DNA of 64,000 nucleotides from Obesumbacterium proteus (GCF_001586165.1 NZ_CP014608.1:496001-560000), one strand, 5' to 3'; counted from the stretch's first letter, positions 48,804 through 58,112 are shown. Notes: generated by a model from the sequence alone, not told the origin. Translations and numbers: made by a program.

Positions 48804-49034
48804 GCGTAACGTACTAACTATAGCGTAAGCGTTTTTGTTTACGGGATTATTTATCTTAGTCGAATATTTAGTAACTCGATTTTGTGTGAACTGTGCAACA
48901 GCGCACTGATTTCGCTAATAAATCTAACGCTGCCTATGGCCGTGAACGGTTATATTTTAGTAAATATCAAGTAGAACAAGGATTTGGAATGGTGATGCAA
49001 AAGAAGTCTTAAACGAGGGGTAGGCCTACTGGTT
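48804..49034 (+). promoter_or_regulatory. upstream region of the TVP38-type gene
   Basis: This A+T-rich stretch has no gene. It ends with AAGGA (48978-48982) six bases before ATG 48989, a good initiation site, but that ATG frame stops after seven codons and is out of step with the membrane protein that follows. Confidence 0.5.
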
Positions 49035-49661
49035 TTGGTTGCTCTGATTATCCTTTTACATAACAGCCCGCTAGCCGAAATGTTATTGCAGGTTGAGACG
49101 TTACAGCAATGGGTGAGTTCGCATGGCTGGTGGGGTGTTTGGGCTTACATACTCTTATTTGTTATCGCTTCGCTATTTCTGTTCCCTGGAAGCGTGTTAG
49201 TCATCGCTGGAGGTGTGGTTTTCGGGGTGTTTTACGGAACGATCATCTCATTATTTGCCGCTACGCTGGCTTCTTCACTCTCTTTTTTAGTCGCCAGATA
49301 TTTAGGCCGCGCTTGGCTATTACGCCGTTTTGGTGGAAATCAAAAATTTGAGCAGATTGAGCGAGGCATTCAGCGCTATGGCGTAGATTTTTTGATTTTT
49401 ACCCGCTTGATCCCGTTTTTTCCCTACAACATTCAAAACTATGCTTATGGTTTAACGGCGATATCTTTTTGGCGCTACAGCGTGGTTTCCTGTTTAACCA
49501 TTCTGCCGGGAACGTTCATATTCACGTTCATGGCCAGTGAACTGGCTGAAAATGGGATTACGCTAAATGTAACGCTAAAACTCGTCTTGTGCGGCCTGCT
49601 GTTGTTTGTTTTGACACAGATAACCCGTAGGGTTTTCAGGAAGCGGTTTGCGAAAAAATAA
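49035..49661 (+). CDS. TVP38/TMEM64 (DedA-like) membrane protein, start disrupted or non-standard
   Basis: The protein of about 208 residues has roughly five hydrophobic segments and the family core FLFPGSVLVIAGGVVFG...GTIISLFAATLASSLSFLVARYLGR, then TRLIPFFPYNIQNYAYGLT. TVP38-type proteins are inner-membrane proteins thought to act as lipid scramblases or transporters. The start is unclear. The reading frame is open back to 48996 and encodes a typical basic N-terminus (KRGVGLLVLV), but without ATG or GTG. The well-placed ATG at 48989 is in another frame. A TTG (49035) or CTG (49029) are the only in-frame choices. Confidence 0.75.
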   Translation: MVALIILLHNSPLAEMLLQVETLQQWVSSHGWWGVWAYILLFVIASLFLFPGSVLVIAGGVVFGVFYGTIISLFAATLASSLSFLVARYLGRAWLLRRFGGNQKFEQIERGIQRYGVDFLIFTRLIPFFPYNIQNYAYGLTAISFWRYSVVSCLTILPGTFIFTFMASELAENGITLNVTLKLVLCGLLLFVLTQITRRVFRKRFAKK

Positions 49662-49683
49662 AACCCGCCACTGGCGGGTTTTT
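49660..49683. terminator. bidirectional terminator between the TVP38-type gene and mnmE
   Basis: AAAACCCGCC-ACT-GGCGGGTTTT has a 10-bp stem and T runs on both strands. It serves the two convergent genes. Confidence 0.9.
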
Positions 49684-49695
49684 AAACAGAAGTGA

Positions 49696-51060
49696 TCACT
49701 TACCAATGCAGAAACTAGAGAAGATGCGGCCCAGCAAATCATCTGAGGTGAACTCGCCGGTAATCTCGCTGAGCGCCTGCTGAGCAAGACGCAGCTCTTC
49801 AGCCAGTAATTCACCTGCATAAGCACTTACAAGTTGTTCCTTGCCTTGCTCAAGGTGTTCTGCGGCGGTTTCAAGCGCCTGAAGGTGACGGCGACGAGCT
49901 AAGAAGCCACCTTCCATGTTGCTGGTAAAGCCCATGCTCTGTTTAAGATGGTCGCGCAGGACGTCGATGCCCTCACCGGTTCGCGCCGAGAGTCGAATAA
50001 GTGAGTAACCATTTACTTCGCTGAGTCCTAGCGCTTCGCCGGTCATGTCAGCTTTGTTACGGACTACGGTGATTGGCAAGGTTTTTGGCAAACGAGCCAT
50101 AAACTCAGGCCAGATGCTTGCAGGTTCAATCGCGTCTGTTGTGGTGCCATCAACCATGAACAGTACGCGGTCGGCCTGTTCAATCTCATTCCATGCACGT
50201 TCGATACCGATGCGTTCAACTTCGTCGCTGGCTTCGCGCAAACCTGCGGTATCAATGATGTGTAGCGGCATGCCGTCAATATGAATGTGTTCACGTAGGA
50301 CGTCACGCGTGGTACCCGCGATGTCGGTTACGATAGCGGCTTCGCGCCCCGCCAGTGCGTTTAGCAGGCTGGATTTGCCGGCGTTCGGACGGCCAGCGAT
50401 CACCACCTTCATCCCTTCACGCAGCAAACTTCCCTGACGCGCTTCGGCACGCACGGCCTGCAGCTCTCCCATAACGCCGTTTAGCTGTGCTTCAATTTTA
50501 CCGTCTGAGAGAAAATCGATCTCTTCGTCAGGGAAGTCGATCGCGGCTTCAACAAAAATACGCAGATGAGTCAGCGCTTCCACCAGCTGATTAACGCGAT
50601 TGGAAAATGCGCCTTGAAGTGAGTTTACCGCCGAGCGCGCAGCTTGTTCGGAACTGGCATCGATGAGGTCGGCGATCGCTTCGGCCTGCGCTAGATCGAG
50701 TTTGTCATTGAGAAATGCGCGCTCAGAGAACTCTCCCGGGCGGGCAATGCGAACTTCTGGCATCTGTAGAATGCGTTTTAGTAGCAGATCGAGGATAACG
50801 GGGCCACCATGGCCTTGCAGTTCAAGAACGTCTTCACCGGTGAAAGAATTTGGGCCGGGGAAGTACAACGCGATCCCCTGATCCAGCACGCTGCCGTCTG
50901 TATCTTTAAACGGTAGATAATCTGCATAGCGCGGCTTAGGTAATTTACCCAGCAATGCCATAGCGACTTCTTTAGCCTGACGTCCTGATACGCGCAGAAT
51001 GCCTACGCCGCCGCGTCCCGGTGGGGTTGCTTGGGCAACGATGGTGTCGGATTGGCTCAT
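49696..51060 (-). CDS. mnmE: tRNA modification GTPase MnmE (TrmE)
   Basis: MnmE is the GTPase partner of MnmG in wobble-uridine modification. The N-terminal folate-binding domain (PPGRGGVGILRVSG) is followed by a helical domain with an inserted G domain: GRPNAGKSS (G1), GTTRD (G2), DTAG (G3), NKAD (G4). The C-terminus ends FCIGK with the essential cysteine. ATG 51060 gives 454 residues, as in E. coli; AGAGAG lies 7 bp before it. The ATG at 51066 is too close to that site. Confidence 0.96.
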   Translation of the reverse strand: MSQSDTIVAQATPPGRGGVGILRVSGRQAKEVAMALLGKLPKPRYADYLPFKDTDGSVLDQGIALYFPGPNSFTGEDVLELQGHGGPVILDLLLKRILQMPEVRIARPGEFSERAFLNDKLDLAQAEAIADLIDASSEQAARSAVNSLQGAFSNRVNQLVEALTHLRIFVEAAIDFPDEEIDFLSDGKIEAQLNGVMGELQAVRAEARQGSLLREGMKVVIAGRPNAGKSSLLNALAGREAAIVTDIAGTTRDVLREHIHIDGMPLHIIDTAGLREASDEVERIGIERAWNEIEQADRVLFMVDGTTTDAIEPASIWPEFMARLPKTLPITVVRNKADMTGEALGLSEVNGYSLIRLSARTGEGIDVLRDHLKQSMGFTSNMEGGFLARRRHLQALETAAEHLEQGKEQLVSAYAGELLAEELRLAQQALSEITGEFTSDDLLGRIFSSFCIGK

Positions 51061-51165
51061 AGTCATACTCTCTCGTTACTAAATTGAAATACGTACCTAC
51101 CATCGACCTTCATGCTGATACGGCGATAGGTCAATGAGGTCATAAAACAGGGCATAAAAAAAGGC

Positions 51166-51192
51166 GGTCAATTGACCGCCTTACTCAACTCA
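51166..51192 (-). terminator. intrinsic terminator after yidC
   Basis: The perfect palindrome AAGGCGGTCAATTGACCGCCTT at 51171-51192 is followed on the minus strand by seven Ts. It ends the rpmH-rnpA-yidD-yidC transcript before mnmE. Confidence 0.9.
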
Positions 51193-51206
51193 TATCATCA
51201 CGTGGA

Positions 51207-52841
51207 TTATGATTTTTTCTTGTCGCGGCTGTGTAGGCCACGTTTCTCAAGACCACGGTAGATCAGCTGTTGCTGGAGGATGGTCACCAGGTTGCTGACG
51301 ATATAGTACAGCACCAGACCTGATGGGAACCACAAGAAGAACACCGTGAAGATGACCGGCATAAAGGTCATGATCTTCTGCTGCATCGGGTCAGTTACTG
51401 TGGTTGGCGACATCTTCTGAATGAAGAACATCGTGATACCCATCAGAATTGGCAAGATGTAGTACGGGTCTTGTGCGGCTAAGTCATGGATCCACAGTGC
51501 GAACGGCGCTTGACGCAGTTCCACAGAGCCCATCAGCATGTAATACAGTGCCAAGAAGATAGGCATCTGAATCACCAGCGGGAGACAACCACCCAGCGGG
51601 TTAACTTTCTCGGATTTGTACAGCGCCATCATTTCTTGGCTCATGCGCTGTTTGTCGTCACCAATACGCTCACGCATTGCGGCCAGTTTCGGCTGCAGCA
51701 TACGCATTTTCGCCATGGAGGTGTACTGCGCTTTAGTCAGCGGGTACATGATGCCACGAACGATGAAGGTGATAACGATAATCGAGAAGCCCCAGTTACC
51801 GATAAAGCTGTGGATGAACTGCAGCAGCTTAAACAGTGGCTGAGAAATGAACCACAACCATCCGTAGTCTACGGTCAAGTCCAAGTGTGGTGCCACGGCA
51901 GCCATATCACTCTGGATTTCAGGACCAACCCACAGGGTTGCGTTCAAGTTTTTCTCGGTACCCGGAGCAACAACGACAGGTTCAGCTTTAAAGCCAATCG
52001 CTGAAAGTCCGTTACCCAGATTAGCGGTATAGAACTGGTTAGTACCGTTTGTTGCAGGGATCCATGCGGTTGCAAAGTACTGCTGCAACATGGCAACCCA
52101 GCCGCCTTTAGTGGTGATATTCAGCGGGTCTTTATCAAACGCGTATTTCTGATATTTATCATCGCTTGAAGAGTATGCCGCACCACGGAAGGTATGCAGA
52201 GCAAAGTTGCTGCTGCCGGTATCTTTATGTTTTGGCAGGTCAATAGACTGCTTCAACTGACCGAACAGAGTCAGATCCAACGGCTGTGCGCTGGAGTTCT
52301 TAACTTTGTAGTCCACGCCAATTGCGTAGTCACCGCGTTTAAGAACGAAGGTCTTGGTATAGACCACGCCGTCTTTCGCCGTGTACGTCAAAGGAATGCG
52401 CAGCTCGTCCTGACCATTGACCAGTTCGAAGCTGGTTTGATCGGCGGTGTACAGAGGACGGTCACCGTTAGCTGGATTGTCTGGACCATTTTTACCTGTC
52501 AGACCGCTTTGAGCCTGATAGATGAAGTTTGGTGTGGTTTCTAACAGCTGGAAAGGCTGGTCAGAACCTAAAGTAGCTGGATACGCCAACAGGTTAGCCT
52601 GTTCGATATCACCACCACGGGTGTTAATGGTCAAAGACAGTACATCGGTCTTAACCGTAATCAGTTTACCCTGGCCACTTTCTGGCACAGCCTGGCTGGA
52701 TGCATCGGCTGTCGTGGTGTTCGCGGTCTGTCCTGCGGTCTGAGCGGTTGGCTGCGGATTGTTATCCGTTTGCCATGCTTGCCAGATCATGAAAGACACG
52801 AACAGCAGAGCGATGAGGAGTAGATTGCGTTGCGAATCCAT
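51207..52841 (-). CDS. yidC: membrane protein insertase YidC
   Basis: YidC (544 residues; E. coli 548) inserts proteins such as AtpE into the inner membrane, alone or with SecYEG. It starts MDSQRNLLLIALLFVSFMIWQAW, the first helix. The large periplasmic P1 domain follows (about 60-340), then the five-helix core with NWGFSIIVITFIVRGIMYPLT, which holds the conserved arginine, and LPLVIQMPIFLALYYML. The start at 52841 is set by this N-terminus; a frame open to 52892 is not used. The start lies 2 bp after the yidD stop. Confidence 0.97.
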   Translation of the reverse strand: MDSQRNLLLIALLFVSFMIWQAWQTDNNPQPTAQTAGQTANTTTADASSQAVPESGQGKLITVKTDVLSLTINTRGGDIEQANLLAYPATLGSDQPFQLLETTPNFIYQAQSGLTGKNGPDNPANGDRPLYTADQTSFELVNGQDELRIPLTYTAKDGVVYTKTFVLKRGDYAIGVDYKVKNSSAQPLDLTLFGQLKQSIDLPKHKDTGSSNFALHTFRGAAYSSSDDKYQKYAFDKDPLNITTKGGWVAMLQQYFATAWIPATNGTNQFYTANLGNGLSAIGFKAEPVVVAPGTEKNLNATLWVGPEIQSDMAAVAPHLDLTVDYGWLWFISQPLFKLLQFIHSFIGNWGFSIIVITFIVRGIMYPLTKAQYTSMAKMRMLQPKLAAMRERIGDDKQRMSQEMMALYKSEKVNPLGGCLPLVIQMPIFLALYYMLMGSVELRQAPFALWIHDLAAQDPYYILPILMGITMFFIQKMSPTTVTDPMQQKIMTFMPVIFTVFFLWFPSGLVLYYIVSNLVTILQQQLIYRGLEKRGLHSRDKKKS

Positions 52842-52842
52842 C

Positions 52843-53100
52843 TTAATGTTCTCTGTTATCGTCAGTTTTCGGCGGCACGGGATCATCACCACCTGGGTTC
52901 AAGGGGTGGCATTTTAATACGCGTTTCAGTGTCAACCAACTGCCTTTTATCATCCCAAACCTGCTCAAGGCCTCAATTCCGTACTGTGAGCAGGTTGGTC
53001 TGAAACGACAATGCGGTCCGAGCAGCGGACTAATGAAAAGCTGATACCCGCGTATCAGCTTTATTAGGATACGCGAGCTTGCCGACAATGACGACGCCAT
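52843..53100 (-). CDS. yidD: membrane protein insertion efficiency factor YidD
   Basis: This 85-residue protein equals E. coli YidD in length and shows the family core RGYQLFISPLLGPHCRFRPTCSQYGIEAL and HPGGDDPVP (here NPGGDDPVP). Two cysteines are conserved. It aids YidC-dependent insertion at the inner face of the membrane. It overlaps the 3' end of rnpA by 38 bp and precedes yidC by 2 bp. Confidence 0.95.
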   Translation of the reverse strand: MASSLSASSRILIKLIRGYQLFISPLLGPHCRFRPTCSQYGIEALSRFGMIKGSWLTLKRVLKCHPLNPGGDDPVPPKTDDNREH

Positions 53101-53423
53101 AACTTTTCCAAAATCTCTGTCAGCGCCCGATTATCGAGCTCCTGAACCCCTTTTTTAGCAATTACCACAAAATCCATGGCAGGCAGCGAATGTTGGCTTA
53201 AACGGAAGCTCTCACGCGTTAGGCGTTTGATCCGGTTACGCTCATGCGCACGCTTGACATATTTTTTAGCGACTGTAAGACCGATGCGGGGATGCCCCAG
53301 CGTGTTCATACGGCCGAGTATGGTAATTTGAGGAGTGCCGGCTCGTTGCGGTTGCTGGAAGACGAAATTGAAATGATTGGGAGTTAACAAACGTAACTCC
53401 CTAGGAAATGCTAGCTTAACCAC
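53064..53423 (-). CDS. rnpA: ribonuclease P protein component
   Basis: RnpA (119 residues, the E. coli length) binds RNase P RNA and the 5' leader of pre-tRNA. The RNR motif reads KRAHERNRIKRLTRESFR, and the central cleft includes GLTVAKKYVKRAHE. The start is GTG at 53423, as expected from the conserved N-terminus (VKLAFPRELRLL). It follows rpmH by 15 bp. Confidence 0.96.
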   Translation of the reverse strand: MVKLAFPRELRLLTPNHFNFVFQQPQRAGTPQITILGRMNTLGHPRIGLTVAKKYVKRAHERNRIKRLTRESFRLSQHSLPAMDFVVIAKKGVQELDNRALTEILEKLWRRHCRQARVS

Positions 53424-53438
53424 AGAGGGTTAGCTTTA

Positions 53439-53579
53439 TTACTTAGAAACGGTCAGACGAGTACGGCCTTTCGCACGACGGCGGGCCAGAACCAGACGAC
53501 CATTTTTGGTTGCCATACGAGCACGGAAACCGTGTGAACGGTTACGTTTCAATACGGACGGTTGGAAAGTGCGTTTCAT
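53439..53579 (-). CDS. rpmH: 50S ribosomal protein L34
   Basis: The 46-residue protein begins MKRTFQPSVLKRNRSHGF and ends RRRAKGRTRLTVSK. It differs from E. coli L34 at only two positions that I can see (RLVLARRR, GRTRL). It lies in the large subunit at an rRNA junction. It is the first gene of the rpmH-rnpA-yidD-yidC run, divergent from dnaA. Confidence 0.97.
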   Translation of the reverse strand: MKRTFQPSVLKRNRSHGFRARMATKNGRLVLARRRAKGRTRLTVSK

Positions 53580-53867
53580 AGCGATTTCTACCTAAACTTA
53601 AATAATTACTGATCAGTAAACGCGTTTGGCTACTCGGCGTGAGAACGACCGACGCCTCAATCGCATATATAAAGAGGCGGGATTGTAATAATTGTACAGT
53701 CCTGAGTCAATTCTCATCGCAAGATAGCTCAACCGAATTTCACTAACGTGAGCCTCAATCACCGTCGCATCCCTAAATAGTCCCTAAGAGATACATAGGT
53801 TTGAGGCCTGCAAAAGTGACGAAAAAAAATCACTAAACAGAACCCAGGCGCAACGCGTGGGTGGGAA

Positions 53868-53895
53868 ATTATACGGACTCCCTATCAAAGCGCAA
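53868..53895 (-). promoter_or_regulatory. probable rpmH promoter
   Basis: The minus strand has TTGCGC (53890-53895) and a perfect TATAAT (53868-53873) with a 16-bp spacer. An inverted repeat CCCACGCGTTGCGCCTGGG follows in the leader. The transcript would run into rpmH about 290 bp on. Confidence 0.65.
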
Positions 53896-54353
53896 GGATC
53901 TAACCAAGATCCTTCTGGATAAAGTGCAGATCTGTGATGATTTTATCACCCGCAAAATCTGAAAATAGTGGATCTGTGGGCTGTTTAGCGCTGGACAAAT
54001 TGCTTAAAAGCTTAAACTCCCTTTCTGAATGTTGCCTGTGGATAAAAACGATCTAATCTGTGCAGAAGGGGAGGATCTTCTGTGCGATTTAGGCTATGAT
54101 CCGCCATTCCGATTGCGATCCAGATCTCTGGTGCGTTGGAGATAACGAAATTTAATACATCGCATTTAAAAGCGATTCGTATGTGATGGTTTGCTTGTGG
54201 GTAACCTGTTTATGATCTTTTCATTTATTAAGATCCCAGCATCTTTTGTGCTAAACAGTGCCTTGACGAGGTTCAAACGATCACGTGCGTCAAAAAAAGT
54301 CAGTCTAAGTATCCTATTCATTTCTTTTTGATCTTGTTCGAGTGGAGTCCGCC
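53896..54353 (+). promoter_or_regulatory. dnaA promoter region with DnaA box and GATC cluster
   Basis: The region has a perfect DnaA box, TGTGGATAA (54037-54045), and about nine GATC sites between 53896 and 54130. E. coli dnaA is autorepressed by DnaA through such a box and sequestered by SeqA after replication, so the same control is likely. I did not fix the start points of the two expected promoters. No gene is seen between rpmH and dnaA. Confidence 0.75.
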
Positions 54354-55751
54354 GTGTCACTTTCGCTTTGGCAGCAGTGTCTTGCCCGATTGCAGGATGA
54401 GTTACCTGCCACAGAATTTAGTATGTGGATCCGTCCTTTACAGGCGGAACTGAGTGACAACACCCTGGCGCTGTATGCTCCTAACCGTTTTGTATTGGAT
54501 TGGGTTCGTGACAAATATCTCAACAACATCAACGGATTGTTGAATGATTTTTGTGGCAGCGATGCGCCGGTTTTACGTTTTGAAGTTGGCACCAAACCTG
54601 CAATGGCAATTCCGGCACAAAGCCCGGTTACGGCCAGCGTTTCTGCGCCTGTCATTCAGACCGCGGCTCGCAGTATTGCACCTATGCGTCCGAGCTGGGA
54701 TAACTCACCGGCGCAGCCTGAATTGTCTTATCGCTCGAATGTAAATCCTAAGCATACGTTTGATAACTTTGTTGAGGGTAAGTCTAACCAACTGGCCCGC
54801 GCGGCGGCGCGTCAGGTGGCTGATAACCCTGGCGGCGCTTATAACCCGCTGTTTTTATATGGCGGCACCGGTTTAGGTAAAACTCACCTTTTGCACGCGG
54901 TGGGAAATGGCATTATGGCGCGTAAAGCCAATGCCAAAGTGGTGTATATGCACTCTGAGCGTTTCGTTCAGGATATGGTTAAGGCCCTGCAAAATAACGC
55001 GATCGAAGAGTTTAAACGCTACTATCGTTCTGTTGATGCTCTGCTTATCGATGATATCCAATTCTTTGCGAATAAAGAGCGCTCGCAGGAAGAGTTCTTC
55101 CATACCTTTAACGCACTGCTTGAAGGCAACCAGCAAATCATTTTGACGTCAGACCGCTATCCAAAAGAGATTAACGGCGTAGAAGATCGCCTGAAATCGC
55201 GCTTTGGTTGGGGATTGACCGTCGCTATTGAGCCGCCTGAATTAGAAACGCGTGTCGCTATTCTGATGAAAAAAGCCGATGAAAATGATATTCGCCTGCC
55301 GGGTGAAGTCGCCTTTTTCATCGCCAAGCGTCTACGCTCTAATGTGCGTGAGCTCGAAGGCGCACTGAATCGCGTGATTGCGAATGCCAACTTTACTGGC
55401 CGTGCGATCACCATCGATTTCGTGCGTGAAGCACTGCGTGATTTGCTCGCTTTGCAGGAAAAATTAGTCACTATTGATAATATTCAGAAGACAGTCGCTG
55501 AGTATTATAAAATCAAGGTGGCAGATTTACTGTCTAAACGGCGTTCCCGCTCGGTTGCTCGCCCACGCCAGATGGCGATGGCGCTGGCAAAAGAGCTGAC
55601 CAACCATAGCTTGCCGGAAATCGGTGATGCGTTTGGTGGTCGTGACCATACAACCGTCTTGCATGCCTGTCGTAAGATTGAACAGCTGCGTGAAGAAAGC
55701 CACGACATCAAAGAAGATTTTTCTAATTTAATCAGAACGTTGTCATCCTAA
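54354..55751 (+). CDS. dnaA: chromosomal replication initiator DnaA
   Basis: DnaA (465 residues; E. coli 467) opens oriC. Domain I (LWQQCLARLQDELPATEFSMWIRPL) is followed by a variable linker, the AAA+ domain with Walker A GGTGLGKTH and Walker B LLIDDIQFF, and the DNA-binding domain IV with GGRDHTTVLHACRKI. The start is GTG at 54354, in the sequence GGAGTCCGCCGTG that is also found in E. coli; an upstream GTG at 54342 would take in the ribosome-binding site. The linker (about 85-130) is where it differs most from E. coli. Confidence 0.98.
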   Translation: MSLSLWQQCLARLQDELPATEFSMWIRPLQAELSDNTLALYAPNRFVLDWVRDKYLNNINGLLNDFCGSDAPVLRFEVGTKPAMAIPAQSPVTASVSAPVIQTAARSIAPMRPSWDNSPAQPELSYRSNVNPKHTFDNFVEGKSNQLARAAARQVADNPGGAYNPLFLYGGTGLGKTHLLHAVGNGIMARKANAKVVYMHSERFVQDMVKALQNNAIEEFKRYYRSVDALLIDDIQFFANKERSQEEFFHTFNALLEGNQQIILTSDRYPKEINGVEDRLKSRFGWGLTVAIEPPELETRVAILMKKADENDIRLPGEVAFFIAKRLRSNVRELEGALNRVIANANFTGRAITIDFVREALRDLLALQEKLVTIDNIQKTVAEYYKIKVADLLSKRRSRSVARPRQMAMALAKELTNHSLPEIGDAFGGRDHTTVLHACRKIEQLREESHDIKEDFSNLIRTLSS

Positions 55752-55775
55752 TCAAATAACAGTCATCGTAGCGAT

Positions 55776-56876
55776 ATGAAATTTATTGTTGAACGTGAAC
55801 ATCTGCTAAAGCCGTTGCAACAGGTAAGCAGCCCGCTGGGTGGCCGACCAACGTTGCCTATTCTTGGTAATCTGCTGCTGCAGGTTGAAGACGGCCATCT
55901 ATTGCTGACAGGCACCGACCTTGAAATGGAAATGATCGCCCGTGTTCCTCTTGCTCAAGAGCATGAGACGGGTGCGACAACGGTTCCTGCGCGTAAGTTT
56001 TTTGATATTTGCCGTGGCCTACCAGACGGTGCGGAAATCACCGTGATATTGGACGGCGATCGCATGTTGGTTCGCTCTGGACGTAGCCGCTTCTCGCTGT
56101 CTACGCTGCCAGCCGCTGACTTCCCTAATCTGGATGATTGGCAGAGCGAGGTGGAGTTTACTCTTCCTCAGGCAACGCTGAAAAAGCTGATTGAAGCAAC
56201 TCAGTTCTCAATGGCCCATCAGGACGTGCGTTATTACCTGAACGGTATGTTGTTTGAGACTGAAGGCGAAGAGCTGCGTACCGTCGCGACCGATGGACAT
56301 CGACTTGCTGTTTGCTCTATGCCTATTGGCCAGAGTTTGCCAAGCCATTCGGTGATCGTGCCGCGTAAAGGTGTGATGGAACTGTCTCGTTTGTTAGACG
56401 GTGGTGAAACACCGCTGCGCCTGCAAATTGGCAGCAATAACATTCGTGCTCACGTGGGTGACTTCATCTTTACCTCCAAGCTGGTTGATGGCCGTTTCCC
56501 TGACTATCGCCGCGTATTGCCGAAGAACCCGGACAAAACGCTGAAAGCAGGTTGTGACGAACTTAAACAAGCATTTGCGCGTGCGGCGATTTTGTCGAAT
56601 GAAAAATTCCGCGGTGTTCGCCTTTATGTCAGCCATAACCAGCTGAAAATTACTGCGAATAACCCAGAGCAGGAAGAAGCAGAAGAAATTCTGGATGTGA
56701 ATTACGAAGGCACCGATTTAGAAATCGGTTTCAACGTAAGTTACGTTCTGGATGTCCTCAATGCACTCAAGTGTGAAGATGTGCATATGTTACTGACTGA
56801 CTCCGTATCTAGCGTTCAGATTGAAGACGCGGCGAGCCAGTCGGCAGCCTACGTAGTCATGCCAATGCGCTTATAA
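55776..56876 (+). CDS. dnaN: DNA polymerase III beta sliding clamp
   Basis: The clamp has 366 residues, exactly as in E. coli, in three repeated domains that dimerise into a ring. MKFIVEREHLLKPLQQVSSPLGGRPTLPILGNLL opens domain 1, and the protein-binding pocket at the end includes YVVMPMRL. It starts 24 bp after dnaA. Its stop is directly followed by an ERIC element, which separates it from recF. Confidence 0.98.
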   Translation: MKFIVEREHLLKPLQQVSSPLGGRPTLPILGNLLLQVEDGHLLLTGTDLEMEMIARVPLAQEHETGATTVPARKFFDICRGLPDGAEITVILDGDRMLVRSGRSRFSLSTLPAADFPNLDDWQSEVEFTLPQATLKKLIEATQFSMAHQDVRYYLNGMLFETEGEELRTVATDGHRLAVCSMPIGQSLPSHSVIVPRKGVMELSRLLDGGETPLRLQIGSNNIRAHVGDFIFTSKLVDGRFPDYRRVLPKNPDKTLKAGCDELKQAFARAAILSNEKFRGVRLYVSHNQLKITANNPEQEEAEEILDVNYEGTDLEIGFNVSYVLDVLNALKCEDVHMLLTDSVSSVQIEDAASQSAAYVVMPMRL

Positions 56877-56877
56877 C

Positions 56878-57004
56878 CATACCCGTCATACTTCGCGCTG
56901 CACGTGCGTTGGCTGCCTTCGCTCACCCCAGTCACTTACTTGTGTAAGCTCCTGGGGATTTGCTCAGTTGCCGCCTTCTTGCAACTCGAATTATTTAGGG
57001 TATA
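56878..57004. repeat. ERIC element (127 bp) between dnaN and recF
   Basis: The plus strand contains CGCTCACCCCAGTCACTTAC and TAAGCTCCTGGGGATT, the two central arms of the enterobacterial repetitive intergenic consensus (IRU). The ends form the usual TATACCC/GGGTATA-type inverted repeat, and the length is 127 bp. It begins one base after the dnaN stop codon. In E. coli dnaN and recF overlap and no repeat is present. Confidence 0.95.
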
Positions 57005-57035
57005 CGAATGCTGGCTTTGCACGGAATAGCTTTTG

Positions 57036-58112
57036 ATGGCTTTAACGCGTCTGACGATCCGCGATTTTCGTAATATTGAATCTGCGGATCTCTCTCCTGC
57101 TGAGGGATTCAACTTTCTGGTCGGTGCCAACGGTAGCGGAAAAACCAGCGTGCTCGAGGCTATTTATACGCTGGGGCACGGGCGGGCTTTTCGTAGTTTG
57201 CAGGCGGGAAGAGTGATTCGCCATGATCAGAATGAGTTTGTTCTACATGGTCGTATTGATACCGGTGCAGAACGCGAGCTGTCTGTCGGGCTTAGTAAAA
57301 GCCGTGCCGGTGATAGCAAAGTGCGCATTGATGGCAGCGATGGTCATAAAGTGGCTGAGCTGGCGCAGATGTTACCGATGCAGCTTATCACGCCAGAAGG
57401 TTTTACCTTATTGAACGGCGGGCCAAAATTTCGGCGCGCTTTTCTCGACTGGGGCTGCTTTCATAGCGATCCCGGTTTCTTTGTTGCCTGGAGCAACCTC
57501 AAGCGACTGCTAAAGCAGCGCAATGCGGCGTTAAGACAGGTAACCCGCTATGGACAACTACGTCCATGGGATCAGGAACTGATCCCGCTGGCAGAACGTA
57601 TCAGCCAATTGCGAGCGCAATATAGCGCAGCGATTGCCGAAGATATCAGCGCAACATGCGCGCAGTTCTTGCCTGAATTTGCACTAACGTTTTCTTTCCA
57701 GCGTGGCTGGGATAAAGAGAGCGATTACGGAGAGTTGCTAGAGCGTCAATTTGAACGCGATAGAGCTCTGACCTATACCGCGGTTGGTCCACACAAGGCA
57801 GATTTCCGCATCCGGGCAGAAGGTACACCGGTTGAGGATTTGCTGTCGCGTGGGCAACTGAAGTTACTGATGTGCGCGCTGCGTTTGGCACAGGGTGAAT
57901 ATCTTACCCGCCACAGTGGTCGCCGTTGCCTTTACCTTATCGATGATTTTGCTTCTGAGCTGGATACGGGTCGCAGACGTTTATTAGCCGACCGATTGAA
58001 AGCCACTGGCGCACAGGTTTTTGTGAGTGCGGTGAGTGCAGAACAGGTCTCCGATATGGTTGATGAAAAGGGCAAGATGTTCCGCGTGGAACGGGGTAAA
58101 ATAGCGGTTTAA
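57036..58112 (+). CDS. recF: DNA replication and repair protein RecF
   Basis: RecF (358 residues; E. coli 357) is an SMC/ABC-type ATPase that loads RecA at gaps together with RecO and RecR. Walker A VGANGSGKTSVLEAIY is near residue 30, the signature DLLSRGQLKLLMCALRLAQGE is late, and Walker B is CLYLIDDFASELD. ATG 57036 matches the E. coli start; only a weak GGA lies upstream, and the TTG before it is not needed. Since the ERIC element removes the usual overlap with dnaN, RecF must be translated independently here. Confidence 0.96.
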   Translation: MALTRLTIRDFRNIESADLSPAEGFNFLVGANGSGKTSVLEAIYTLGHGRAFRSLQAGRVIRHDQNEFVLHGRIDTGAERELSVGLSKSRAGDSKVRIDGSDGHKVAELAQMLPMQLITPEGFTLLNGGPKFRRAFLDWGCFHSDPGFFVAWSNLKRLLKQRNAALRQVTRYGQLRPWDQELIPLAERISQLRAQYSAAIAEDISATCAQFLPEFALTFSFQRGWDKESDYGELLERQFERDRALTYTAVGPHKADFRIRAEGTPVEDLLSRGQLKLLMCALRLAQGEYLTRHSGRRCLYLIDDFASELDTGRRRLLADRLKATGAQVFVSAVSAEQVSDMVDEKGKMFRVERGKIAV

